Under the pieces are notes generated by a model. It was not told the DNA's origin and did not search any database. It was given only the letters and a program-made list of their open reading frames with translations. Made by a program: the position numbers and the translations under genes. From Phycisphaera sp. TMED9 (GTDB taxonomy: Bacteria; Planctomycetota; Phycisphaerae; Phycisphaerales; SM1A02), in contig NHBO02000001.1 of the NCBI GenBank assembly GCA_002167845.2, positions 1-64,000 on the forward strand: a stretch of DNA of 64,000 nucleotides, given 5' to 3'. This document shows positions 19,145-28,613 of this stretch, in pieces. How positions within the stretch are numbered: position 1 is the stretch's first letter; the number at the start of each line of letters is the position of its first letter.

Positions 19145-22100
19145 ATGCCGTCCAGCGTCCACCCGATCGATTCCACCGGACTCGCCTCCAACCGAGGTGT
19201 CATCCGTTTCCCAGGACTCCGAGCCGCCGCGGTGCTCACCGCGATCGGGAGCATGACGCTCGCCGCCGCCGGTCAGGACTCATATGACGGAGCTCTGGGT
19301 GGGGACTCGGACTTTGACACGCCTGCCAGTTGGGGCGGTGTGTATCCCGGCGACGACTTCGGCGGAAACATCATCGACATCCTCTCGATCTTCGGGGCGG
19401 ATCCGATCAACGTCGCGAACGGCATCACCGGCATCGGTGGCTTGACCAACAGCAACGACCTCGCGGTCGTCTTCGATGGCACCGGCTCCTTCACGTTCAG
19501 CGACGCCGCCATCATCAATCCCGAGGCCGGCAGCTTCACCTTCGAGATCGACGTGATCGCGAGCGGAAGCCTGACCTTCGATCTCACCGGAGGCGGCCTG
19601 GTCCAGATCGACGGCGACTTCACGACCAACGGCGGGACGATCCTCGCCGACGGCGGTTTCGTCGACGTCAACGGGGCGACCACCTCCGGCGAGGGCACGG
19701 TCTGGAACGCCAACGCCGGCGGATTCAACTTCAACGGTGACTTCAACGCGACCGGCGCCCAGACCTTCGCGGGCACCAGCGGTACCGTCGCCGACGACGT
19801 CTTCACCTTCAACGACGCCAACTTCCTGAACGGTGTGGATCCATTGACCGACATCGCGACCTTCGACGCCGCGACCGTGAACTTCAACGGCGTGACGACC
19901 GTCGCCAACGACTACGGTTTCACTCTGGACAGCGCGGCGGCGGTGACCCTCAACAGCTTCGTCGCGTTGGGTGATTTCTCGGTGACCTTCGAGGACTCGG
20001 ATTCGACGTTCTCGGTGACTGGCGATGCTTCCTTCATCGACAATGCCACGTTCTTGATCTTTGGGCTGGGTGAAGGTGACGCCAACTTCTCGGGCGAAGT
20101 CACGCTCGGCCAGACCTTCTCCGTGTTCGTCGGGGGCGCTGACCAAAGTGTCACCTTCACTGGCGAAACGATCTTCGAGTCCGACGCGGTACTTAACGTG
20201 GGCGGAAACGGCGCCTTCAACCTCGCGGGTACGACCGAACTGCCTGGGCCGTTCACGTTGATGGTCGAAGATGGTTCCACTGCGAACTGGACCGCATCCA
20301 CCACCCTCGACGGCGACTTCACGGTCGATACGACCGGTGGCGCCGGCGATGCGACCGTCAATTTCGGAACCGACGGGCTCACCAGCGGCGGCGGTTTCTC
20401 GAACGCGCCGGGTGCCGACGATCTGCTGATCGACATCACGACCGACGGCGCCCTCGATACGGTGAAGTTCGCTGGCGGCTTCCTTCGCGATTTCACCGGG
20501 AAGATCAACGTCAATGACAATTCCGCCGTGACCTTCGAAGGCGGCGGCGCCGGCGGGAACGGGACAGTGTCGCTCGAACTCAATTCAAGCTCGACCGTCG
20601 AACTCGCCGGCGGGACGTCTGGTGGCACGATCGCATTCGACCAGTTGGTCGGAGCCGACGACGCGGGTGTCATCAGCGCGACCGGCAACGAGAACCTCAC
20701 CCTCTCCGTGAAGGGCGGCGGAAGCATCGCCGACCCCGAGACCGGCCTGTACATGGGTGGCATCGTTGACAGCACGACCGCGGGAAACAACGGCACGCTC
20801 TCGCTCATCGTCACCGAGGGGACCTTCAACTACGGCGGTCTCGCAACCTACACCGGAAACACCACGATCAGCAACGGCGGGACCTTCCGGATCGACGGTA
20901 ACGGTCTCACCACCGGATCCGTGACGGACACCGACAATCTCATCATCAACGGGGGCAATCTGCTTCTGGAGAACAGTGCTCGACTTGAAGGCAGCGGTAC
21001 GGTCGGACTGTCCGCCGGATCGACCATCGACATCACCGCGGACGCGGGGAACGGTGCCAATCTTCAGTTCGACGATGATGCAAGCGTCGAAGGGGCCATC
21101 ACGCTTTCCGGCGATTCCTTCGGGGCGTACAACCTGATCTTCGGAAACTCCACGGTCGACTCCACCACCATTCAGGGATCGATCACCGCATCGGGCAACT
21201 CCGGCGCTCGGTTCGGTGGCGACGTGACGGTCGGACGTACGGGCCAACTCGTGCTCGAAGACACCGCGCGGGCGGACATCGCTGGTTCGATGGAGGTGAC
21301 CGGGCTGGTGGACCTCAGCGGAACCGCGGTCGATGGCCTCACGGTCGCCGACGGGCTTGATATCGGCGAGAATGGCCAGGTCCAACTCGCGGGATCACGA
21401 ACCCTCTCGGTGACGGGCGACAGCACGGTGGCGGCCAACGCCAACGGCATGCTGCTCGACGACGACTCGGCCGCGACCTTCGATGGCAACCTTGACAACG
21501 CCGGCACGATCTCGCTCAACGACAACGCGTTGCTCACCGTGAACAATGGCGACACCACCGGTGGTGGCAATCTCACGCTTTCAGGGACCGCGATGGCGGA
21601 CCTCAACGGCAATGCGGCCTTCGCGATCATCCAGGCCGACGACACCTCGATGGTGGATGTGGAAGGTGATCTCGATCTCACCGGAAACAGCACCTTCGCC
21701 GCCGGCACCACCTTGAACGTGGGCGGCCTGCTCGATCTCGCGGACGGCGCCATGCTCGACCTGCAGGGCACCGACCTGGACGAGATGAACCTCACGGCCG
21801 ATGGTGGCATCCTGGTCAACTCCGGTGCGACGCTGATGGGCAACGCGACCATCAACACCAGTCAACTCGAATACGGCGGAAAGGTGATCGTCGGGGCCAC
21901 CGGATCGACCACCGGCCTTCTCACGCTGGACTCGGGCAACCTCGTTTCGGATACCGGCGGCGAATTGACGTTCGGGCTCACCGGCGACCTCATCGTCGGT
22001 CTTGGCAACGGCGCTTACGGGCAGAACTCGCTGATCAACGTGGCGAGCGGAACCGCCGACTTCACGGACAGCGGTTCGATCGTGCTGGAGGTTCAGGGAA

Positions 22101-23461
22101 CGACCTACATTCCCACCGATCGCGAATTCACCATCATCGAAACCTCGGGCGGCATCACTGGAGATACGTCGGTCACGACCAACCGAGACCAGTCGATCAC
22201 GCGAGGCGCGAACAACGGTGCCGGAGGTTGGGCGACCGACGCGGATGCCCTTTCCATCTGGGCCCAGTCGTCCGCCCAGTACACCAATACGCTCTCCGGT
22301 CCGGATTTCGAGACCGGTCTGATGCTTGATTCCTTCATCCCGTTCGCCAACAGCGATCCGGGAAACACCTACGGCCAATTGCTCGGCCAGCTCGACCAGA
22401 TCGACGACGCGGCCGACTATGCCGCGGCGGTCGAAGGTCTCGGGCCGACGGTTCAGGTCTCGACCATCCAGCTCGCCACGAACACGCAGTATTTCCAGGT
22501 GCTTCGCAGCGAAATCCGACGTCGACACGCGACGGTGAAGCAGCGCACCCCGGCGCCGTTCCGCCTGAGCAACGGGACCGATTTCATCTCCTCGCAGGAC
22601 GAGGCGGCGCAGGCGAAGATTCGACGCAACGTTCGTCAGCCTTCGACCGCGGAAGGGTTCGGCGTCTTCTGGGGTCGTGACCTCGATACGCCGGACGAAG
22701 GTGACATCGCCGGGATCTCAGGGAACGAATACGGCGGTATCGGTGGATTCGCCTGGGACCTCAGCGACCAGTGGGTCGCTGGTGTGAACCTCGGCTACTC
22801 GCAGATCTCAGGTGACGTCAACGGTGGATTCGGCAGCACGCGAGTCGGAACGGTCCGCGGTGGTGGCTTCGTGAGTTGGTTCGACGACGGCGGCCTCTTC
22901 TTCGATGTGGAACTCGCGGGTGCCTGGAACCACTACGACTTCACTCGATTCGTGCCCAACACCGGTCTCGACACGGATTCGACGGCTGATGGATTCCAAG
23001 TCGACTTCTCGGCCGGTGGTGGATACCGCGTCGAGCTGGGCGAGTCATGGGCGATCACGCCTGAAGCCTCGTTCCTTTACTCGTACGTGTCGACCGGAGA
23101 CATCAACGAGGACACGTCCTCGGCCGCGGCGCTTTCGATCTCACCCGGCGACTTGAGCGCCCTGGTCGGTCGAGCCGGCGGAACGATTTCCTGGAGTGCC
23201 CTGCCCGGATTGGTGCTCGACGGTTCCCTCGGTTGGCAGGGCAATTTCAACTTCAATGGTGACTACGAGGTCGGCCTGACGAACCAGAAGGCGGACTTCA
23301 AGTACGTCGCCGACGATCAGACCATCAACACCGCGTATTACGGTGTCGGCGTGAATTGGAACCCGACCTACAACGTCAACGTGAGCGTGCAGTACGAGGG
23401 ACGCAACGGCGAAGGCTTCAGCTCGAACATGCTCTACGGTGGTGTTTCGATCGGTTTCTGA
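19145..23461 (+). CDS. Autotransporter outer-membrane beta-barrel domain protein
   Basis: Extended signal peptide (AAAVLTAIGSMTLAAAGQD), long Gly/Asn/Thr-rich beta-helical passenger, C-terminal barrel (FGVFWGRDLD...GGIGGFAWDLSDQWVAGVNLGYS...YGGVSIGF) ending in Phe. Internal ATG start at 19145. Confidence 0.88.
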   Translation: MPSSVHPIDSTGLASNRGVIRFPGLRAAAVLTAIGSMTLAAAGQDSYDGALGGDSDFDTPASWGGVYPGDDFGGNIIDILSIFGADPINVANGITGIGGLTNSNDLAVVFDGTGSFTFSDAAIINPEAGSFTFEIDVIASGSLTFDLTGGGLVQIDGDFTTNGGTILADGGFVDVNGATTSGEGTVWNANAGGFNFNGDFNATGAQTFAGTSGTVADDVFTFNDANFLNGVDPLTDIATFDAATVNFNGVTTVANDYGFTLDSAAAVTLNSFVALGDFSVTFEDSDSTFSVTGDASFIDNATFLIFGLGEGDANFSGEVTLGQTFSVFVGGADQSVTFTGETIFESDAVLNVGGNGAFNLAGTTELPGPFTLMVEDGSTANWTASTTLDGDFTVDTTGGAGDATVNFGTDGLTSGGGFSNAPGADDLLIDITTDGALDTVKFAGGFLRDFTGKINVNDNSAVTFEGGGAGGNGTVSLELNSSSTVELAGGTSGGTIAFDQLVGADDAGVISATGNENLTLSVKGGGSIADPETGLYMGGIVDSTTAGNNGTLSLIVTEGTFNYGGLATYTGNTTISNGGTFRIDGNGLTTGSVTDTDNLIINGGNLLLENSARLEGSGTVGLSAGSTIDITADAGNGANLQFDDDASVEGAITLSGDSFGAYNLIFGNSTVDSTTIQGSITASGNSGARFGGDVTVGRTGQLVLEDTARADIAGSMEVTGLVDLSGTAVDGLTVADGLDIGENGQVQLAGSRTLSVTGDSTVAANANGMLLDDDSAATFDGNLDNAGTISLNDNALLTVNNGDTTGGGNLTLSGTAMADLNGNAAFAIIQADDTSMVDVEGDLDLTGNSTFAAGTTLNVGGLLDLADGAMLDLQGTDLDEMNLTADGGILVNSGATLMGNATINTSQLEYGGKVIVGATGSTTGLLTLDSGNLVSDTGGELTFGLTGDLIVGLGNGAYGQNSLINVASGTADFTDSGSIVLEVQGTTYIPTDREFTIIETSGGITGDTSVTTNRDQSITRGANNGAGGWATDADALSIWAQSSAQYTNTLSGPDFETGLMLDSFIPFANSDPGNTYGQLLGQLDQIDDAADYAAAVEGLGPTVQVSTIQLATNTQYFQVLRSEIRRRHATVKQRTPAPFRLSNGTDFISSQDEAAQAKIRRNVRQPSTAEGFGVFWGRDLDTPDEGDIAGISGNEYGGIGGFAWDLSDQWVAGVNLGYSQISGDVNGGFGSTRVGTVRGGGFVSWFDDGGLFFDVELAGAWNHYDFTRFVPNTGLDTDSTADGFQVDFSAGGGYRVELGESWAITPEASFLYSYVSTGDINEDTSSAAALSISPGDLSALVGRAGGTISWSALPGLVLDGSLGWQGNFNFNGDYEVGLTNQKADFKYVADDQTINTAYYGVGVNWNPTYNVNVSVQYEGRNGEGFSSNMLYGGVSIGF

Positions 23462-23508
23462 TGGCCTGACGCTTTTCCGCCCCGCGGGGCGGGCATCTGA
23501 GAACCCCC

Positions 23509-23552
23509 GATCGCCCGGTCTTCGTCACGAAGGCCGGGCGATCTTCTTTCTC
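23509..23552 (+). terminator. Rho-independent-like terminator after the autotransporter gene
   Basis: gatcgcccggtcttcg-tcac-gaaggccgggcgatc followed by ttctttc. Confidence 0.75.
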
Positions 23553-23597
23553 TCGACAATCGGGGATCGAGACCGTTGCGAGCGGTAGCATGCTCGC

Positions 23598-24608
23598 ATG
23601 GACCAATCCGCTCGATCCCGGGTCGCGAGGTTGTTGTGCGTTGGTTTTCCCGGCGCGGAACCCGACGCCGACCTTGCCGGTCTGGTGGCCGACGGCGTGC
23701 GAAGCGTGATTCTGTTCGCGCGAAACGCCGGCCCGAAATCACAGGTCGCCGAGACCATCGCCGCGGTCAAACGGCTTTCGCCGGATCCGGCCGGTGACCC
23801 GATCATGGTCTGCGTCGATCAGGAGGGCGGGGGCACCGTCCGGTTCACCGAAGGTTTCGAGCCGCCGCCGCCGATGCGCGACGTCGGCGCCGCGGGACCC
23901 GATGCCGCCGCGGTGGTCGGGCGAGGTCTCGCCATGGATCTGCTCTCGGTCGGAATCGACCTTGACCTGGCGCCGGTGATGGACGTCGACAGCAATCCCG
24001 CCAATCCCGTGATCGGCCCGCGGTCGTTCGGGACCGAGCCCGGAATAGTCTCCGCGTGCGGCGCAGCGATGATCGATGCGATGCAATCTCGCGGTCTGGC
24101 CGCTTGTGCGAAGCACTTTCCCGGTCATGGCGACACCGATCTCGACAGTCATCACGACCTCCCGGTGCTTCGACACGAGATGGATCGGATCCGGGAGATC
24201 GAGCTTCCTCCGTTCGCCGCGGCGATTCGGGCCGATGTCGCCGCGATCATGACGACCCACGTGGTCTTCGAGGCGATCGATCCCGGCGTGCCGGCCACCA
24301 TGAGTCGGGCGGCGATCGAGGGCCTCCTCCGGGGGGAACTCGGATACGACGGCGTGGTCATCTCGGATGATCTGGAGATGGCGGCCATTGCGGAGTCGAC
24401 CGAGGTCGGCGAGGCGGCGATCCGATCGGTCGAAGCGGGTGTGGATCTGCTCCTCTGCTGTCATCGCCCGGAACGACAACGTCGGGTGCTCGATGCACTG
24501 GCCGATGCAGTCACCGAAGGCCGATTGACCGAGGCGAGAATCGACGAATCGATCCGCCGACTCGACCGTCTCTCTTCCGCGTACGTGAAACCTCCGGAGC
24601 CATCATGA
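23598..24608 (+). CDS. nagZ: Glycoside hydrolase family 3, beta-N-acetylhexosaminidase-like
   Basis: CVDQEGGGTVRFTEGFEPPPPMRDVG and KHFPGHGDTDLDSHHDLP, both NagZ signatures. Confidence 0.9.
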   Translation: MDQSARSRVARLLCVGFPGAEPDADLAGLVADGVRSVILFARNAGPKSQVAETIAAVKRLSPDPAGDPIMVCVDQEGGGTVRFTEGFEPPPPMRDVGAAGPDAAAVVGRGLAMDLLSVGIDLDLAPVMDVDSNPANPVIGPRSFGTEPGIVSACGAAMIDAMQSRGLAACAKHFPGHGDTDLDSHHDLPVLRHEMDRIREIELPPFAAAIRADVAAIMTTHVVFEAIDPGVPATMSRAAIEGLLRGELGYDGVVISDDLEMAAIAESTEVGEAAIRSVEAGVDLLLCCHRPERQRRVLDALADAVTEGRLTEARIDESIRRLDRLSSAYVKPPEPS

Positions 24609-26767
24609 TCGATTCAGGACCCCGACTCGCTCGACCGACCCGCACCCCTCGAACCGTTGCCGCGCTGGGAGCGGCCGTCATGGTCGCCGCGACTTCCGGA
24701 GCCGTTGCCGAGGAGCCGCAGAATCTCCTTGAGTCCGTGGTCGCCTCGCCCACCGCACCCGGTCTGCGAGCCTGGCATGATCTCCTGGGCTCGGAACCAC
24801 ACGTCGCCGGTGGCCCCGGAGATGCCGCGGTGATCGACGCCATCGCCGGTGCGTTTCAGGACATGGGTCTGGAGACCGAGGTCTGGCGATTCTCTCCCTT
24901 GCTCTGTCGACCGATCTCCGCAAGTCTGACGATCGTCGAGGGGACCGGCGCGGCGGACTCGACCGCGCCTTCGAAGTCCGAGGATCGAGGTCGGCGGCGG
25001 CGGGGGATCATGTCGCTTTCGTTGCAGGAGGAAGAACTGCTCGCGGATCCGGCGACGAGGCATCCCGAACTCGATCGCGGTTGGAACGCCTACTCCGGGA
25101 GTGGGTTGGTGGAAGCCGGCGTGGTCTACGCCAATCGCGGTCGCCTCGAGGACTTCGCCCGGCTGAAGGAACTCGGAGTGGACTGCACGGGACGCATCGT
25201 GCTGGTGCGGTACGGTGGCAACTACCGTGGCTTCAAGGTTCGATTCGCGGAGGAGGCGGGTGCGGCCGGTCTGGTGATCTTCACCGACCCCGGCGATTCA
25301 GGCGACGACCGCGGTGCCACCTGGCCCGACGGGGGGTGGGCCAACGACACGTGCATCCAACGCGGGTCCATCGTGACGCTCCCATACAAGGGGGATCCGT
25401 TGACCCCGTTCGAGCCTTCGATTCCGGGAGTCGACCGTCTGCGGATCGAGGATGTGGCGCTGCCCACGATTCCCGTGCAACCGATCGGCTATGCCGCCGC
25501 GACGCGGATCATGGCGGCGATGACGGGGCCGGTCGTGGAGGATGCGAGCTGGACGGGCGGCCTTGATGTTCCGTATCGGCGGGACGGTGGAGACCTCGAG
25601 CTCCGACTTGAAGTGCGGCAGACCCGAGCGATCATGGAGACCGCCAACGTGCTTGGATCGATCCGCGGATCCGAGTCGCCGGACGACGTGGTGATCGTCG
25701 GCTGTCACCACGATGCCTGGGGCTTCGGTGCGGCGGATCCGTTGGCCGGGACGATCGTCTTGATGGAGACCGCGAAGGCTTTCGCGACCGCGATGGAGCA
25801 AGGCCTTCGGCCTCGGAGAACCGTGATCTTCGCCGCCTGGGGCGCCGAGGAATTCGGGATCATCGGCTCGAGCGAATGGTGCGAAGCCCAACGCGAACGA
25901 CTCGGCGCGAATGGCGTCGCCTACATCAATCTCGACATGGCGGCGATGGGGACCAGGTTTCGTGCCTCGGCGTCGCCGTCTCTGAGGTCCGCGGTGATCC
26001 GGGCCGCTGGACTGGTCGAACAACCCGGCGAGGGCGATCAGACGGTTCGAGACGCGTGGGCTGGAGATCGGGAGGCCCCGAGGCTTGGTGATCTCGGGGG
26101 GGGAAGTGACCATGTCGGGTTCCTCTGTCACCTCTGCATCCCAAGCATCTCACTTGGAGCCGGCGGAAGCGCGGGCACGTCCTACCACTCCAACTACGAC
26201 ACGCTGGCCTGGTATCGGTCGACGGTCGGCGAGGACTACGACGGCGCGTTGATGCTGACTCGGCTCTGTGCCGCGCTGACGGCGGATCTCGCCGATGCCG
26301 CGGTTCTGCCGATCGAACCCGCGGCGATCGCCCGCGATCTGCCGGGGCGTCTGGAGTCGGTCGGGCAGGCCGCGGAGGAGGCTGGTCTGACCATCGACCT
26401 TGCTCCGCTGCACGAGGATCTCGCGGTCCTCGAGCAGGCGCTGCTCGCCGCTCAGGACACCATCGAAATGGCGTTGGAGGAGCCGCAACGGTCAAAGGTC
26501 AATGCGGCGCTTCGGTCCTTGGAACGGGCGTGGGGAGAAGATGAAGGGCTTCCTGGTCGTGCCTGGTTCCGAAATGTCTTTGCCACCAGCAATCGAGACA
26601 GTGGATACGGGGCCGTGGTTCTTCCTTTGTTCCGCGAAGCGATCGTTGATCAGGATCAGGCGGCGCTGGATCGGGCCCTGCAGCGTTATCAGAACGCTTT
26701 TTTACGTCTTGCAGCATCCGCCAGGGCGGTTTCGGGCGGTGCAGAATCCGCCTTGAGAGACTCCTGA
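24605..26767 (+). CDS. M28 family metallopeptidase (glutamate carboxypeptidase II-like, with PA and dimerisation domains)
   Basis: VIVGCHHDAWGFGAADPLAGTIVLMETAKAF, WGAEEFGIIGSSEW, GGGSDHVGFL. Start overlaps nagZ stop (ATGA). Confidence 0.9.
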   Translation: MIDSGPRLARPTRTPRTVAALGAAVMVAATSGAVAEEPQNLLESVVASPTAPGLRAWHDLLGSEPHVAGGPGDAAVIDAIAGAFQDMGLETEVWRFSPLLCRPISASLTIVEGTGAADSTAPSKSEDRGRRRRGIMSLSLQEEELLADPATRHPELDRGWNAYSGSGLVEAGVVYANRGRLEDFARLKELGVDCTGRIVLVRYGGNYRGFKVRFAEEAGAAGLVIFTDPGDSGDDRGATWPDGGWANDTCIQRGSIVTLPYKGDPLTPFEPSIPGVDRLRIEDVALPTIPVQPIGYAAATRIMAAMTGPVVEDASWTGGLDVPYRRDGGDLELRLEVRQTRAIMETANVLGSIRGSESPDDVVIVGCHHDAWGFGAADPLAGTIVLMETAKAFATAMEQGLRPRRTVIFAAWGAEEFGIIGSSEWCEAQRERLGANGVAYINLDMAAMGTRFRASASPSLRSAVIRAAGLVEQPGEGDQTVRDAWAGDREAPRLGDLGGGSDHVGFLCHLCIPSISLGAGGSAGTSYHSNYDTLAWYRSTVGEDYDGALMLTRLCAALTADLADAAVLPIEPAAIARDLPGRLESVGQAAEEAGLTIDLAPLHEDLAVLEQALLAAQDTIEMALEEPQRSKVNAALRSLERAWGEDEGLPGRAWFRNVFATSNRDSGYGAVVLPLFREAIVDQDQAALDRALQRYQNAFLRLAASARAVSGGAESALRDS

Positions 26768-27086
26768 GGGCGCCCCGGAGACCGGCCACGCGGTATCTCT
26801 CCGGAATGCGGTCTCTCCGCCGGGGAGGATTGCATGAAAATCGGCCCTTATGGCATGGAAACAAGCGTTTCTGGTGCTATCGTGAAGAGTGCGAGATTGA
26901 TGTTCTCGTCGCAACTTTCATGGCGTTGAGTCAGAATCAATGCGGAACAGTGGCGAAGCATCGGAACCTTTTTGTGGTCTGCAACGTCATATTCAGTGGC
27001 GAAGCAGAGTGCTCACTCGCTTCGTTCGTGTCTCGCTTGATTCGTGTCAAACGCTCAACAGTCCACTTTCGGAAAGTCCTTACACC

Positions 27087-28478
27087 ATGTCGATCCGTCG
27101 CAATCTTCTCACCGCCGCCGCCGTCTTCGCCGGTCTCATGAGCAGTGGCGTGGCTTCCGCTCAGACTCTCTCGACGAAGTTGTTCGTTGCCGGGCTTGCT
27201 CGGCCGATCTTCATCACCCAGGCCCCTGGCGATGACTCTCGGCTCTTCATCATCGAGAAGCAAGGCCGAATTCGGATCTTCAACACCGAGACCGGGACGC
27301 TGAACAGCGACTACTTCATCAACCTCGACTCGATCATCACGGGTGGCACCTCGACCAGCAGCGAACAAGGCCTGCTTGGGCTCGCCTTCCACCCGGACTA
27401 CCAGAACAACGGCTACTTCTACGTCAACTACACCGCGGTCGCCGGTGGTGGTGATACCGTTGTTCGTCGGTACTCCCGCGGTGCGGATGCGGATCACGCG
27501 ACCACGTCCGGTGCTTTGACGCTGCTCACCATCAACCAGCCGTACTCGAACCACAACGGTGGCATGATCGCCTTCGGCCCGAACGACGGCTATCTCTACA
27601 TCTTCACCGGTGACGGTGGTTCCGGCGGCGACCCCGGCGACCGTGCTCAGAACATCTCGAGCTCGCTCCTCGGCAAGACGCTCCGCATCGATGTCGATGG
27701 TGGAACGCCCTACGCCATTCCGCCGAGCAATCCCTTTGCAAGTGGTGGTGGCGAACCGGAGATCTGGAACTACGGCCTTCGAAATCCCTGGAGATCCACC
27801 TTCGACATGGCGAACGGAAATCTGTACATCGCCGACGTCGGCCAGAACAGTCGTGAAGAAATGGACTTCCAGCCGGCCGACGCGCCCGGTGGTGAGAACT
27901 ACGGCTGGCGTTGCATGGAAGGCGCCAGTTGTTACACGAATTCGAGCGGTTGCACCTGCAATGCTTCGAACCTCGTGGATCCCTTCTTCACCTACGGCCA
28001 CAATTCCTCGGGCGGGTACTCGATCACCGGCGGATATGTCTATCGAGGCTGTGAGATCCCCGAACTCGACGGCACCTATTTCTTCGCTGACTACGGCACC
28101 TCGAACTTCTGGTCGGCGACTCGGAACAAGAACGGCACCTTCAACGTCCAGAGCCGAACTTCGGAGCTCCGCTTCTCGAGTGACGGTGGCGGGACCCTCA
28201 GCAACATCGCGAGTTTCGGGCAGGATCTGCAGGGGGAGATCTACATCTGCTGCCAGTCCCTCGGTCGGATCTACAAGATCATCCCCGCCAGCGGCGAGGT
28301 CGACTGTGGACCGGGCCCGATTCCCGGCGACTTCAACGAAGACGGTTTGGTCAACGGTGCTGATCTCGGTTTCTTCCTCTCGCAGTGGGGACAGCCGGGC
28401 GGCGCCGCCGACCTGAACTTGGACGGCATCGTCAACGGAGCTGATGCAGGCATCCTGCTCTCGAACTGGACCGGCTGA
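27087..28478 (+). CDS. Secreted PQQ-dependent sugar dehydrogenase-like (Hhip-like) protein with C-terminal dockerin-type repeats
   Basis: Signal peptide MSIRRNLLTAAAVFAGLMSSGVASAQ; GLLGLAFHPDYQNNGYFYVNY, NHNGGMIAFGPNDGYLYIFTGDGG; C-terminal GDFNEDGLVNGADLGFFLSQWGQPGGAADLNLDGIVNGADAGILLSNWTG. Confidence 0.92.
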   Translation: MSIRRNLLTAAAVFAGLMSSGVASAQTLSTKLFVAGLARPIFITQAPGDDSRLFIIEKQGRIRIFNTETGTLNSDYFINLDSIITGGTSTSSEQGLLGLAFHPDYQNNGYFYVNYTAVAGGGDTVVRRYSRGADADHATTSGALTLLTINQPYSNHNGGMIAFGPNDGYLYIFTGDGGSGGDPGDRAQNISSSLLGKTLRIDVDGGTPYAIPPSNPFASGGGEPEIWNYGLRNPWRSTFDMANGNLYIADVGQNSREEMDFQPADAPGGENYGWRCMEGASCYTNSSGCTCNASNLVDPFFTYGHNSSGGYSITGGYVYRGCEIPELDGTYFFADYGTSNFWSATRNKNGTFNVQSRTSELRFSSDGGGTLSNIASFGQDLQGEIYICCQSLGRIYKIIPASGEVDCGPGPIPGDFNEDGLVNGADLGFFLSQWGQPGGAADLNLDGIVNGADAGILLSNWTG

Positions 28479-28508
28479 TCCCCGTTCCACCGTTCCCCTT
28501 CTGAATTC

Positions 28509-28548
28509 AACGCGAGCCCGGTCGTATCGACCGGGCTCGCGTTCTTTC
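28509..28548 (+). terminator. Rho-independent-like terminator
   Basis: aacgcgagcccggtc-gtatc-gaccgggctcgcgtt followed by cttt. Confidence 0.82.
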
Positions 28549-28613
28549 CCCCTTCATCGAATCGTGGTCGAACGGCGGCCCGGCGAAGTCCGTGGAGCAT
28601 CTACACTATGTGA

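Noticed and set aside
19145-22500. Possible nucleotide tandem repeats in the autotransporter passenger
   Set aside because: Periodicity is at the protein level and degenerate; no long exact DNA repeats seen.
19280-22528. Several minus-strand ORFs (for example 20585..21385, 21581..22528) within the autotransporter
   Set aside because: Antisense of repetitive Gly/Asp/Thr codons; no domains or plausible starts.
26937-28490. 517-aa minus-strand ORF antisense to the sugar dehydrogenase-like gene
   Set aside because: Shadow ORF; the plus-strand gene has signal peptide, propeller and dockerin motifs.
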